From positions 124,001-188,000 of the forward strand of contig NZ_JAIHON010000009.1 of NCBI RefSeq assembly GCF_021173675.1: 64,000 bases of DNA, in the 5' to 3' direction. Source of the stretch: Streptomyces lincolnensis. Lineage in GTDB: Bacteria; Actinomycetota; Actinomycetes; Streptomycetales; Streptomycetaceae. Under the pieces are notes generated by a model. That model was not told the origin of the DNA. It did not search any database and saw only the letters and a list, made by a program, of their open reading frames with translations. Every line of letters begins with the position of its first letter. Position 1 is the stretch's first letter. The position numbers were made by a program, and so were the translations under genes. Of the stretch, positions 25,227-33,626 are shown in pieces.

Positions 25227-26893
25227 CCGTGCACGACTCCGGCTACGCGGCCAAGCCCTGGGTGGCGCTGCTGAACGACGCCCAGCGCGGCCCGATCGAA
25301 CCCGCCGACTCCCTGGTGCACGCCCTGCGCCGGGCCGTCGCCGAGGCCCCGGACCGGGACTTCCTGGCCTACTTCGACGGCCGTCTGACCTATCGCGAGG
25401 TCGACGAGCTGAGCGACTCGGTCGCCGGTCATCTCGCCGCCCGCGGACTGGAGCGGGGCGAGCGGGTGGCGATCCTGCTCCAGAACTCGCCGCACTTCGT
25501 GATCGCCCTGCTCGGGGCGTGGAAGGCGGGCGCGATCGTCGTACCCGTCAACCCCATGTACAAGGCGGGGGAGGTCGGCCACGTCCTGCGCGACGGCGAG
25601 GTGGCCGCGCTGGTCTGCTCCGACCGGGCCTGGGAGTCGTATCTGCGCGGGACGGCCGCCGACTCGCCGGTGCGGATCGTGCTCACCGGCTGCGAGCTGG
25701 ACTTCCAGACACGGGGCGACACCCGGGTGCTGGCCTTCGAGCGGCTGCCGCGGGCCGAGGACGCCGACGACCTGACGGCCGTGGCCCGTGCGGGGCACAA
25801 GGCGCCCGCCGGGCGCGACCTGGGACCGTCCGACCTCGCGCTGATCAGCTACACCTCGGGCACCAGCGGCACCCCCAAGGGCGCCACCAACACGCACGGC
25901 AACATCATGGGCAACGCCGAGCGGCAGCGAGTCGGCCTGGACCTGCCCGAGGCGCCCGTGTACTTCGCGCTGGCGCCGCTGTTCCACATCACCGGGATGG
26001 TCTGCGAGCTCGGCGCGTGCCTCAACAGCGCGGGGCTGCTCGTGCTGGCGTACCGCTTCGAGGCGGGGGTCGTGCTGGACGCCTTCGCCGAGCACCGGCC
26101 GCACTACACGGTCGGCCCGTCGACCGCGTTCATGGCGCTGGCCGCCCACCCGTCCGTCACCCGTGAGCACTTCTCGTCCTTCCGGAACATCTCCTCCGGC
26201 GGCGCGCCGCTGCCGCCCGCCCTGGTGGAGAAGTTCCGGGCCGGTTTCGGGCCGTACATCCGCAACGGCTACGGCCTCACCGAGTGCACCGCGCCCTGCG
26301 CCTCCGTACCGCCCCAGCTGGAGGCGCCCGTCGACCCGGTCTCCGGGACGCTGGCCGTGGGCCTGCCCGGTCCCGAGACGGTCGTCCGGATCGTGGACGA
26401 CCAGGGCGCGGAGGTGCCCTTCGGGGAGCAGGGCGAGATCGTCGTACGAGGGCCGCAGGTGGTGCCCGGATACTGGCGGCGCCCCGACGCCACCGCCGAG
26501 ACCTTCCCGGACGGGGAACTGCGCACCGGCGACATCGGGTTCATGGACCCGCAGGGCTGGCTGTACGTCGTCGACCGCAAGAAGGACATGATCAACGCCT
26601 CCGGCTTCAAGGTGTGGCCGCGCGAGGTCGAGGACGTGCTGTACACCCACCCGGCGGTGCGCGAGGCGGCCGTCGTCGGGGTGCCCGACGGGTACCGCGG
26701 GGAGACCGTCAAGGCGTACATCAGCCTCCGTCCGGGTGCCGAGACGGACCCCGACGATCTCGCCGCGTACTGCAAGGAGAGACTGGCCGCCTACAAGTAC
26801 CCGCGCCAGGTGGAGATCCTGCCCGACCTGCCGAAGACGGCGAGTGGGAAGATCCTCCGACGGGAACTGCGTTCCCAGGTGGACGGCCGGTAA
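25223..26893 (+). CDS. AMP-forming acyl-CoA synthetase
   Basis: 556 residues, an ANL-superfamily ligase. ATP-binding YTSGTSGTPKGA, the NGYGLTECT core, TGDIGFMDPQGWLYVVDR and the C-terminal PKTASGKILRR lysine motif are all intact. It activates a fatty or related acid as the acyl-adenylate, then the CoA ester. ATG at 25223 overlaps the SDR stop by 4 bases. The substrate is probably a medium- or long-chain acid, judging from the operon partners, but this is inference. Confidence 0.92.
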   Translation: MTVHDSGYAAKPWVALLNDAQRGPIEPADSLVHALRRAVAEAPDRDFLAYFDGRLTYREVDELSDSVAGHLAARGLERGERVAILLQNSPHFVIALLGAWKAGAIVVPVNPMYKAGEVGHVLRDGEVAALVCSDRAWESYLRGTAADSPVRIVLTGCELDFQTRGDTRVLAFERLPRAEDADDLTAVARAGHKAPAGRDLGPSDLALISYTSGTSGTPKGATNTHGNIMGNAERQRVGLDLPEAPVYFALAPLFHITGMVCELGACLNSAGLLVLAYRFEAGVVLDAFAEHRPHYTVGPSTAFMALAAHPSVTREHFSSFRNISSGGAPLPPALVEKFRAGFGPYIRNGYGLTECTAPCASVPPQLEAPVDPVSGTLAVGLPGPETVVRIVDDQGAEVPFGEQGEIVVRGPQVVPGYWRRPDATAETFPDGELRTGDIGFMDPQGWLYVVDRKKDMINASGFKVWPREVEDVLYTHPAVREAAVVGVPDGYRGETVKAYISLRPGAETDPDDLAAYCKERLAAYKYPRQVEILPDLPKTASGKILRRELRSQVDGR

Positions 26894-26946
26894 CAGCGAC
26901 GGCCGGCAAGGCAACGGCAGAAGGACTCGGAAGGCAGGTGGCGGCA

Positions 26947-27540
26947 GTGCCCAGGACGACGGACGGTGACGGGACCCCCGTACCGCAGCGGCTCCTCGCC
27001 GCCGCCACCCGGCTCTTCGCGGAGCAGGGGTACGACCGCACCTCGGTGCAGGAGATCGTCGAGGCGGCGGGCGTGACCAAGGGGGCGCTGTACCACTACT
27101 TCGGCTCCAAGGACGACCTCCTGCACGAGGTGTACGCGCGCGTGCTGCGCGTCCAGCAGGAGCGCCTCGACGCCTTCGCGGGCGCCGACGAGCCGATCGA
27201 GAAACGGCTCAGAGGAGCGGCCGCGGACGTCGTCGTGACGACGATCGAGAACCTCGACGACGCGATGATCTTCTTCCGCTCGATGCACCACCTCAGCCCC
27301 GAGAAGAACAAGCAGGTCCGTGCCGAGCGCCGCCGCTACCACGAGCGCTTCCGCGCCCTCGTGGAGGAGGGCCAGGAGGCGGGCGTCTTCTCCAAGGCGA
27401 CCCCGGCCGACCTGGTCGTCGACTACCACTTCGGCTCGGTCCACCACCTGTCTACCTGGTACCGCCCGGACGGTCCGATGAGCCCCAAGGAGGTCGCCGA
27501 CCACCTGGCGGACCTGCTGCTGCGGGCGCTGCGTCCCTAG
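26947..27540 (+). CDS. TetR-family regulator of the acyl-CoA ligase operon
   Basis: About 197 residues. The helix-turn-helix reads TRLFAEQGYDRTSVQEIVEA with GVTKGALYHYFGSKDDLL. The ligand domain includes FFRSMHHLSPEKNKQVRAER, seen in FadR-like streptomycete and mycobacterial TetR proteins that sense acyl-CoA. GTG at 26947 has AGGTGG 5 bases upstream; GTG at 26938 is an alternative. As third gene of the operon it is well placed to bind the palindrome at 24403-24420 and its relatives near the MHS transporter and the acyl-CoA dehydrogenase/phosphotransferase pair. Confidence 0.88.
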   Translation: MPRTTDGDGTPVPQRLLAAATRLFAEQGYDRTSVQEIVEAAGVTKGALYHYFGSKDDLLHEVYARVLRVQQERLDAFAGADEPIEKRLRGAAADVVVTTIENLDDAMIFFRSMHHLSPEKNKQVRAERRRYHERFRALVEEGQEAGVFSKATPADLVVDYHFGSVHHLSTWYRPDGPMSPKEVADHLADLLLRALRP

Positions 27541-27560
27541 GGGTCCGCCCTGGCGGGCGA

Positions 27561-27580
27561 CTGCCTACCGGGCAGGGTGT
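27561..27580 (+). terminator. Weak hairpin after the lipid operon
   Basis: CTGCC at 27561-27565 and GGCAG at 27571-27575 form a 5-bp stem with a 5-base loop, followed by GGTGTTCTT. This is suggestive only, because the stem is short and the T run is interrupted. Confidence 0.25.
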
Positions 27581-27617
27581 TCTTGTGGCGCCTGCTCCTG
27601 GCCGCCACCATGCCGCT

Positions 27618-28454
27618 ATGACCTTGGATCCCGACGCCTCCGCGTCACCGGGCGGTTCGCTGCAGGCCGAGCGCTGGCAGCGTGCCGTCACGCGGTGGGC
27701 TGCCGTCCTCGGCGGCGCGTCGCTCGTGCTCCTCGTCGGCCTGGTGCTGTCCATGGGCGACGCCGATCTGGCCGGCAACCTGGTGAACGCCGTGGTGGCC
27801 GGGGCGAATATGGCCTTCGTCATCTTCACCTGGGCGGTGTTCAAGGCAGGTCAGGAGCAGCTGGCCCAGATGCGCAGCGAGGCGCGGGCCCAGAGCGAGG
27901 CATGGAGACATGAGTACCGCAACGCGCTGGCCACCTACGAAGAGGCCGTGCGGGCCCGCCTCGACCAGTCTGCTCCCCGCGTGAGCGTCACCTTCGACAC
28001 CTGGACGGCGCATCTGGTCAACGGCGGTCGCACCACTGTCATTCAGCCCGGTACGGCCATCCCCGAGGGCGCCCCGGAATTCGCGGTACGCCTCGCGACC
28101 CGGTGGGTCGTCAAGAACTGGGGCACAGAGCCAGTCGTGGTGCACTACCCGGTCGCTCCGTCGACCACCGAGGACATCCGCATCGCACCGTCCGGCGAGC
28201 ACACCTTCCCGCACGAGGAGGAGCGCACGGCGGACGAGTGGCGGACCGCCCAAGGGCGCTGGCGACACAGCATCGAGGTGCGTGCCGAGGACCTGGGCGG
28301 CGGCGTCCTCGACAGCCACACCTGGACCCGGGAGATTCCGGCCTTCCGGCTCGACCAGGTATCCCGCCTGACGCTCCAGGACCTGGACATCGTCCGCGGA
28401 TCGGTGGCCAAGCGCAGCCGCACCTACAGGGGCCCGGCGGCGGCCTCGCCGTGA
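27618..28454 (+). CDS. Uncharacterised two-helix membrane protein with coiled-coil segment
   Basis: 278 residues. Two transmembrane helices near the N-terminus (WAAVLGGASLVLLVGLVLSM and VVAGANMAFVIFTWAVFK) are followed by a charged helical stretch (AQMRSEARAQSEAWRHEY) and a soluble C-terminal domain rich in beta strands. No named domain is recognised. It converges on the orphan VirD4-like operon with 18 bases between stops, but lies on the other strand and keeps ordinary high-G+C codon use, so it need not belong to that module. GTG at 27585 is an alternative start. Confidence 0.6.
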   Translation: MTLDPDASASPGGSLQAERWQRAVTRWAAVLGGASLVLLVGLVLSMGDADLAGNLVNAVVAGANMAFVIFTWAVFKAGQEQLAQMRSEARAQSEAWRHEYRNALATYEEAVRARLDQSAPRVSVTFDTWTAHLVNGGRTTVIQPGTAIPEGAPEFAVRLATRWVVKNWGTEPVVVHYPVAPSTTEDIRIAPSGEHTFPHEEERTADEWRTAQGRWRHSIEVRAEDLGGGVLDSHTWTREIPAFRLDQVSRLTLQDLDIVRGSVAKRSRTYRGPAAASP

Positions 28455-28472
28455 CATGGGCCTGGCCCGCCC

Positions 28473-30254
28473 TCACCACACCGAACCATCGTTGTCCGCC
28501 CATGGCGGTAGCGGCAATGGAGGCGGCGGGGGTGGCGGGGGCCGCAGCAACTCGAGCTGCCGGTCGATCTGGATGCGGTGCTCGTCACGTGCCCCGGCCC
28601 GCTGCGACGGTGCCGGGACGTGGCTGGCTCGGCACCGTCGCAGCAGGATCGAGATGCGCCGCGAAGACGTGCTCAGGTTGTAGTACCAGTTGACATCGCT
28701 ACGCGTGCCCCAGGTGTCCTTCAGCGCGAGCAGTTCGTCGACGACTCCGCGATGCGCATACCAGCACGGCAGCACCGAACGACCCAGATCGTGCTGCTCG
28801 ATGACAGTGAGGACGAAGTCTCGCAGTTCGAGCAACTCATCGTACGAGGCGACGGACACCGGCTCTGCGGCGGTGACAGGCGGTGCCGGGGCCGTCTCGT
28901 CCCGATGCGGCGGGCGGTAGCGGGCGCGAGCCTCGTCGACCTGGCGCCGGAGGATCGCATCGTTGTCCCAACGCCGTAGTCCGATGAGTTCGGGCGGCAT
29001 CCCGCCGTACAGGCACAGAGCGGATTCGGGCGGCATCTCGCGCAGGTCGGATCGGTCCCAGCCGAGCCGGTTGTGGCGGCGTACAGCGGTGGTGTGGAGC
29101 TGTTCCTGGAGGAAGATGCCGGTCCGGGTGTCGCTGTTCCCCGGCAGGAACAGCTTGCCGCGGTGGTTGTTCACGATGAGGGCGCCGCGGTCCTCGCCGT
29201 ACGTGGCGTAGAGCTGGCTCATGTCGTGGAAGACGGAGATCAACTGGATGCCGCTGCCCGCGGCCGTCGTCGCGAAGGTGTCCAGGTCGTCGAGCCTGGC
29301 GATGTTGCCTGCTTCGTCAAGACAGAGCATCAGGGGGATCTCGATGATTCCCTGACCGTCCTTGCTCGGCACACCGTTGCGTTCGATCGTCTCACTGACG
29401 ACCTGCCGGGCGAGAGCGGTGAACAAGGGCATGAACTGCCGCTGCTGATGAGGGGGAGCGCACAGGAACAATGTGTGGCGGCCGCAGTCGAGAAAGGTCG
29501 ACAGGGACAGCCGACGGGTCTGTGAACAGCGCCGGTCGACACCCTCCAGCGCGAAGACCTCCAAGGTGGTCGCGGCGGTGGCACAGATGGAGCCGTAGGT
29601 GTTCTCGCTGTACTCCTCGTAGTTGATCAAGCGGGACAGGCACCTGCGCCAGCCGCTGGAATCAGGTTCGTCGTCGAGTGACCGACGCCGTTCGGCGATG
29701 AGGTAGACCAGATCGGACGCGCTCATGCCCAGCCAGTCCAGGACGTTGCCCATGGTGCCGCCGGTACGCGCGGCCGCGTACAGGAGAGGGGTGAGCAGCA
29801 GCCGTCCCTGGCTCGACCAGAAGTCGCCGTTGCTGACATCCCGGAAGTCCGTGCCGGTGGAGAGGCTCTCCGCCTGGCGCACAGCATCGTCCCAGACCGT
29901 GATCGAGTCCAGTGGGCTCCACCCCACACAGTGCGCCGCGAAGCGCTGGCCGATGGACTCGGTGAGCCCGGCAGGGTCGAAGATGAACACTTCGCCCACC
30001 GAGCTCCGGTACTCCAGGGTGGCGGCTATCACGTCGAAACGGACCGAGGTGACCAGGCTGGGGCCCGCCCATTCGAGCACAGCGGGAATGACGACGCTGG
30101 TGGTCTTCCCGCTGCGCTGCGGACCGAAGACGATCAGCGGTTGGAGTACCTCGCAGCGGTGTACGACGCCCTCGGTGGAGCCCATGGCGACACGGTGGCG
30201 GGAATCCGCGTCCGGGGGCGTCCGGAGAGGTGAACCACTCTGCTTGCCGGCCAC
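28473..30254 (-). CDS. VirD4/TraG-like DNA-pump ATPase lacking a membrane anchor
   Basis: 593 residues. Walker A GPQRSGKTTS lies only about 45 residues from the N-terminus, so the two transmembrane helices of true type IV coupling proteins are absent. A FDPAGL motif and an extended Walker B (IPLMLCLDEAGNI) follow the TraG/VirD4 pattern, and SVFHDMSQLYATYG fits the family's sensor region. Such proteins move DNA or protein using ATP. The C-terminus ends in a polyproline tract (PPPPPPPPLPLPP), unusual for the family. Last gene of a three-gene operon; no relaxase, pilus or other secretion gene is in the window. Base composition is visibly less G+C-rich than its flanks. Confidence 0.85.
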   Translation of the reverse strand: MAGKQSGSPLRTPPDADSRHRVAMGSTEGVVHRCEVLQPLIVFGPQRSGKTTSVVIPAVLEWAGPSLVTSVRFDVIAATLEYRSSVGEVFIFDPAGLTESIGQRFAAHCVGWSPLDSITVWDDAVRQAESLSTGTDFRDVSNGDFWSSQGRLLLTPLLYAAARTGGTMGNVLDWLGMSASDLVYLIAERRRSLDDEPDSSGWRRCLSRLINYEEYSENTYGSICATAATTLEVFALEGVDRRCSQTRRLSLSTFLDCGRHTLFLCAPPHQQRQFMPLFTALARQVVSETIERNGVPSKDGQGIIEIPLMLCLDEAGNIARLDDLDTFATTAAGSGIQLISVFHDMSQLYATYGEDRGALIVNNHRGKLFLPGNSDTRTGIFLQEQLHTTAVRRHNRLGWDRSDLREMPPESALCLYGGMPPELIGLRRWDNDAILRRQVDEARARYRPPHRDETAPAPPVTAAEPVSVASYDELLELRDFVLTVIEQHDLGRSVLPCWYAHRGVVDELLALKDTWGTRSDVNWYYNLSTSSRRISILLRRCRASHVPAPSQRAGARDEHRIQIDRQLELLRPPPPPPPPLPLPPWADNDGSVW

Positions 30255-30291
30255 GGCCGTCCTCCTTGTCCCGATCGTCGTCCGGCAGGTG

Positions 30292-31308
30292 TCAGGCGAG
30301 ACTGCCGGACGTGGTGTCGAAGTGGTATCCGTCGGTGACGGAGTGGACGAATCCCTTCAGTCCGATGTCGCGGAAGAACGAGATGTAGGCGTCGGCCGCG
30401 GCGGCCGGCTGAAGGAAGTGCTGCGAATCCAGACGGAAGCGCTCGCCGCGTGCGTCGGATCCGAAGGCGGCCCCGCTGTACACGAGTTGGAAGAACAGTC
30501 CGCTCCAGTCGGAGGCCGAAGGCGCCATCACCTGCATCTGCTGGACGATCCCCTCGCGGAGCGGATGGGTACGACTCACCCGGTAGTCCATCCGGCCGTA
30601 GGAACCGAAATCACTGGGAGGCGTCGCACCGTTGGCCGAGCGGTCGATACGGCCGTCGGCATCGGGCAGCCGGATCGCGATGTTCTCCATCATGACGTCG
30701 AGATTGCGAACCTGACGGTCTTGTTCGCGGTACGGGCGGAAGTTGTGGCACACGACGTCGAAGGTGAAGGAAGCGGTGATGAGTTTCACCCGCTGTGGGA
30801 TTTCGTCAGCAGGTACCGAGCCGTTGTCGTTTCCCTCCAGGGTGCGGTGGAGTTCCGTGTCGAAGGCGGCGATGGCCTTGGAAAGGATGTCGGGGACGGT
30901 CGGCATGAAATGCGTGTACCAGCGGTGAAAGGTGCGCAGCGTGGAGCCGAGACGGGTGATCACGACCCGCCCGTTCCCGTAGAAGTCCAGACCGAAGGCG
31001 TAATCGGTGTCCCTGAACTCGAAATTCAGTCGCTCGTCGCTGATGTTGGTTTCCAGATTGGCGATGTTGGCGAACCGTGCTTCGGTGAGGGCCTCTTCGA
31101 TGGCACCGTGCAGGCGCAGTGCGACACGGCTCGAGTCGACGAGATTCGCCCACCGCCCCACGCCCGACACAATGGCCTCGAACGTGAACCCGCGGATGTT
31201 TCCGACGAACGGAGTGAACCCGGTGCAGAAGTCGTCCCAGGCCACCTGGTCGAGGAACACGCCGGCGTAGTTGCGGTCGCGCAGGGCCCGCTCCAGTTCG
31301 TCATTCAT
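30292..31308 (-). CDS. Unknown protein of the AAA+/VirD4-like operon
   Basis: 338 residues, no signal peptide or membrane helix, and no motif I recognise. The N-terminus has short acidic and aromatic stretches (NYAGVFLDQVAWDDFC). The rest mixes helices and strands, with several Asp/Arg/Phe-rich segments (FEFRDTDYAFGLDFYGNG, NFRPYREQDRQVRNLD). The start overlaps the stop of the upstream AAA+ ATPase gene (ATGA, 31305-31308), indicating translational coupling and probable complex formation. The pattern loosely recalls TIGR04255-like proteins, but this is a guess. The coordinated arrangement suggests an adaptor or target for the two ATPases. Confidence 0.7.
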   Translation of the reverse strand: MNDELERALRDRNYAGVFLDQVAWDDFCTGFTPFVGNIRGFTFEAIVSGVGRWANLVDSSRVALRLHGAIEEALTEARFANIANLETNISDERLNFEFRDTDYAFGLDFYGNGRVVITRLGSTLRTFHRWYTHFMPTVPDILSKAIAAFDTELHRTLEGNDNGSVPADEIPQRVKLITASFTFDVVCHNFRPYREQDRQVRNLDVMMENIAIRLPDADGRIDRSANGATPPSDFGSYGRMDYRVSRTHPLREGIVQQMQVMAPSASDWSGLFFQLVYSGAAFGSDARGERFRLDSQHFLQPAAAADAYISFFRDIGLKGFVHSVTDGYHFDTTSGSLA

Positions 31309-32342
31309 ACGTCGCGCTCCATGACCTCTTTGTCGATGGCGGTCTTGTGTTCGGGGTGCAGTTCGTAACTGCCGTTCTTGAGCTGGCGGTGAATCGTCGA
31401 CGTCAACTCGAAGCGGGTGTGCGGGTCCTGAGCGTCGGCCGCGGAGTCGGCGGGTATGAGTTGGTTCGCCAGGTCGTTCAGCACGGGGAAGAGCTCCTGA
31501 TGCAGACCGCGAGCGCCCAGCTGCGACTGGGCGGCGGCTTCCGCGACGGCTTGCTGGGCGTCGGGTGCGATGTCCAGCTGGATTCCGTGCCGTTTGAAGT
31601 ACTCCCGGTAGAATTTCAACGGTGAGACCTCGTCCCGCACCAGGATCTCGCGCAGCGCGTCCGCGTCCAGATCGTCGAAACGGATGATGATGGGCAGCCT
31701 GGCGGCGAGTTCCTCCAGGAATCCGTACCGGTGCACATCCTCGGGTCTGATGAGGTCACCCCAGCCCCGACCCACGGCCCGTTTGTGCACGACGCTCTGA
31801 ATATTGGTGAAGGCGCCTGCCGCGATGAAAAGGATCCCCTGCGTGTCAAGGTCGCGCGGTACGTCGTACTCGCCCGGCGCCAGATCGACACTGTCACCCT
31901 CGATGAACTGCAGCAACCGTCGTTGCACGGCCGCCGTGTCGTCGGTCGGCTTGAGGTACCGGAGCTTGTCGAACTCGTCCAGAAAGATGATTCCGCGGGC
32001 TGCGACGTCCTCTGGCCGACTGTGACCGGACACCGGGCGGGCCCGTTTCACCAGCGACTGCAGAATGTCCTCAAGAGTGAGACTTGTTGAACTGCCCGTG
32101 CTCACCAGGCGAGTCGAGTCGACCACCAGGCACGGGATCTGGAGCGCGGCGGCTGCCACCTTGATGGCGTGCGTCTTGCCGGTGCCGGTCGGACCGACGA
32201 TCAGCGCGTTCGGCGGCCGGTGCTGCGGATCCGGCATGTCGAACCATGAGAAGTGCATGTCGATCAGTCGGCTCAGCGCTGCGACGGCCTGACTCTGCCC
32301 CACGACGAGGCGTTTGAGCGCTTTGCGCGCCGTGTTCGTCAT
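31305..32342 (-). CDS. ClpX-like AAA+ ATPase
   Basis: 345 residues. Walker A GPTGTGKTHAIK, Walker B GIIFLDEFDKL, and FLEELAARLPIIIRFDDLD near the sensor-II region are close to ClpX/HslU-type unfoldases. No N-terminal zinc-binding domain (as in ClpX) and no IGF-type ClpP-docking loop is evident, so it is unlikely to feed ClpP; it may remodel a partner protein. The ribosome site GGGGAGGG is 5 bases before the ATG. First gene of the operon; overlaps the following gene by 4 bases. Codon use is less extreme than in neighbouring genes, hinting at transfer. Confidence 0.85.
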   Translation of the reverse strand: MTNTARKALKRLVVGQSQAVAALSRLIDMHFSWFDMPDPQHRPPNALIVGPTGTGKTHAIKVAAAALQIPCLVVDSTRLVSTGSSTSLTLEDILQSLVKRARPVSGHSRPEDVAARGIIFLDEFDKLRYLKPTDDTAAVQRRLLQFIEGDSVDLAPGEYDVPRDLDTQGILFIAAGAFTNIQSVVHKRAVGRGWGDLIRPEDVHRYGFLEELAARLPIIIRFDDLDADALREILVRDEVSPLKFYREYFKRHGIQLDIAPDAQQAVAEAAAQSQLGARGLHQELFPVLNDLANQLIPADSAADAQDPHTRFELTSTIHRQLKNGSYELHPEHKTAIDKEVMERDV

Positions 32343-32364
32343 GTCGCCCTCCCCGAGAGGAAAG

Positions 32365-32391
32365 AGGCTACCCAGGGCAGGGCGACGTCAA
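32365..32391 (-). promoter_or_regulatory. Possible promoter of the AAA+/VirD4-like operon
   Basis: On the minus strand TTGACG (32391-32386) and TAGCCT (32370-32365) stand 15 bases apart in the 63-base gap before the ATPase ATG. The spacing is shorter than the usual 17, so confidence is low. Confidence 0.3.
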
Positions 32392-32405
32392 TGATGGATC
32401 ATCGG

Positions 32406-33620
32406 TCAGGAGTACTTCTTCAACTCCCGTCGTGCCAGCGACCGCTGGTGCACCTCGTCCGGGCCGTCGGCGATCATCAGGGTGCGGGCGCCGGCGTAGA
32501 GCTCGGCCAGGGGGAAGTCCTGGCTGACGCCGCCCGCGCCGTGCAGCTGGATCGCCCGGTCGATGATGTCGACGACCGCGCGGGGCGTGGCGATCTTGAT
32601 GGACTGGATCTCGGTGTGGGCGCCCCGGTTGCCGACGGTGTCCATCAGCCAGGCCGTCTTCAGGACCAGCAGCCGCAGCTGCTCGACCTGCACGCGCGCG
32701 TCGGCGATCCAGTTGTGGACCACGCCCTGCTGGGCCAGCGCCTTGCCGAAGGCGGTACGGGAGACGGCCCGCCTGCACATCAGCTCGATCGCCCGCTCGG
32801 CCATGCCGATCAGCCGCATGCAGTGGTGGATACGGCCGGGACCGAGCCGGGCCTGGGCGATGGCGAAGCCGCCGCCCTCCTCGCCGATCAGGTTCGACAC
32901 CGGCACGCGCGCGTGGTCGAAGACCACCTCGGCGTGGCCGCCGTGGGAGTGGTCCTCGTACCCGAAGACCCGCATCGCGCGCCGGACCGTGACGCCCGGG
33001 GTGTCGCGCGGGACCAGCACCATGGACTGCTGGCGGCGGATGTCGGTGCCGTCCGGGTCCGTCTTGCCCATCACGATGAAGATCCTGCAGTCCGGGTTCA
33101 TCGCCCCGGAGATGTACCACTTGCGGCCGGTGACGACGTACTCGTCGCCGTCCCGCTCGATGTGTGTGGTGATGTTGGTGGCGTCGGACGAGGCCACCTC
33201 GGGCTCGGTCATCGCGAACGCCGAGCGGATCTCACCGGCGAGCAGGGGCTCCAGCCACTGCTTCTTCTGCTGCTCGTCGCCGAACTGCGAGAGCACCTCC
33301 ATGTTCCCGGTGTCCGGCGCCGCGCAGTTCAGCGCGGTGGGCGCCAACTGCGGGGAGCGGCCGGTGATCTCCGCGAGCGGGGCGTACTGGAGGTTGGTCA
33401 GCCCGGCCCCGTACTCGGCGTCCGGGAGGAAGAGGTTCCACAGGCCCTGGCGGCGGGCCTCGGCCTTCAGCTCCTCGACCACGGCGGGTGTGTCCCACGG
33501 GGACGCCAGCGCGGCCCGCTGCTCCTCCGCCACCGCCTCGGCCGGGTAGACGTACTCGTCCATGAAGGCGAGCAGCCTGGCCCGCAGTTCCTCGGTGCGT
33601 GCGTCGAACGCAAAGTCCAT
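32406..33620 (-). CDS. Acyl-CoA dehydrogenase of the ACAD10/11 type
   Basis: 404 residues. Family motifs are FAMTEPEVASSDATNI (FAD-binding), GRKWYISGAMNPDC, the central KTDPDGTDIRRQQSM and the C-terminal DGPDEVHQRSLARREL. The sequence resembles the dehydrogenase half of ACAD10/ACAD11, which acts on 4-hydroxy acyl-CoAs after phosphorylation. The kinase-like partner is encoded immediately upstream with 6 bases between genes. Operon under the ATACCGACC palindrome at 34706-34723. Confidence 0.9.
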   Translation of the reverse strand: MDFAFDARTEELRARLLAFMDEYVYPAEAVAEEQRAALASPWDTPAVVEELKAEARRQGLWNLFLPDAEYGAGLTNLQYAPLAEITGRSPQLAPTALNCAAPDTGNMEVLSQFGDEQQKKQWLEPLLAGEIRSAFAMTEPEVASSDATNITTHIERDGDEYVVTGRKWYISGAMNPDCRIFIVMGKTDPDGTDIRRQQSMVLVPRDTPGVTVRRAMRVFGYEDHSHGGHAEVVFDHARVPVSNLIGEEGGGFAIAQARLGPGRIHHCMRLIGMAERAIELMCRRAVSRTAFGKALAQQGVVHNWIADARVQVEQLRLLVLKTAWLMDTVGNRGAHTEIQSIKIATPRAVVDIIDRAIQLHGAGGVSQDFPLAELYAGARTLMIADGPDEVHQRSLARRELKKYS

Positions 33621-33626
33621 GGCCGG

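Noticed and set aside
30292..32342. Remnant of a conjugative plasmid
   Set aside because: Only one coupling-type ATPase is present, without relaxase, replication, pilus or integrase genes, so an integrated plasmid is not supported.
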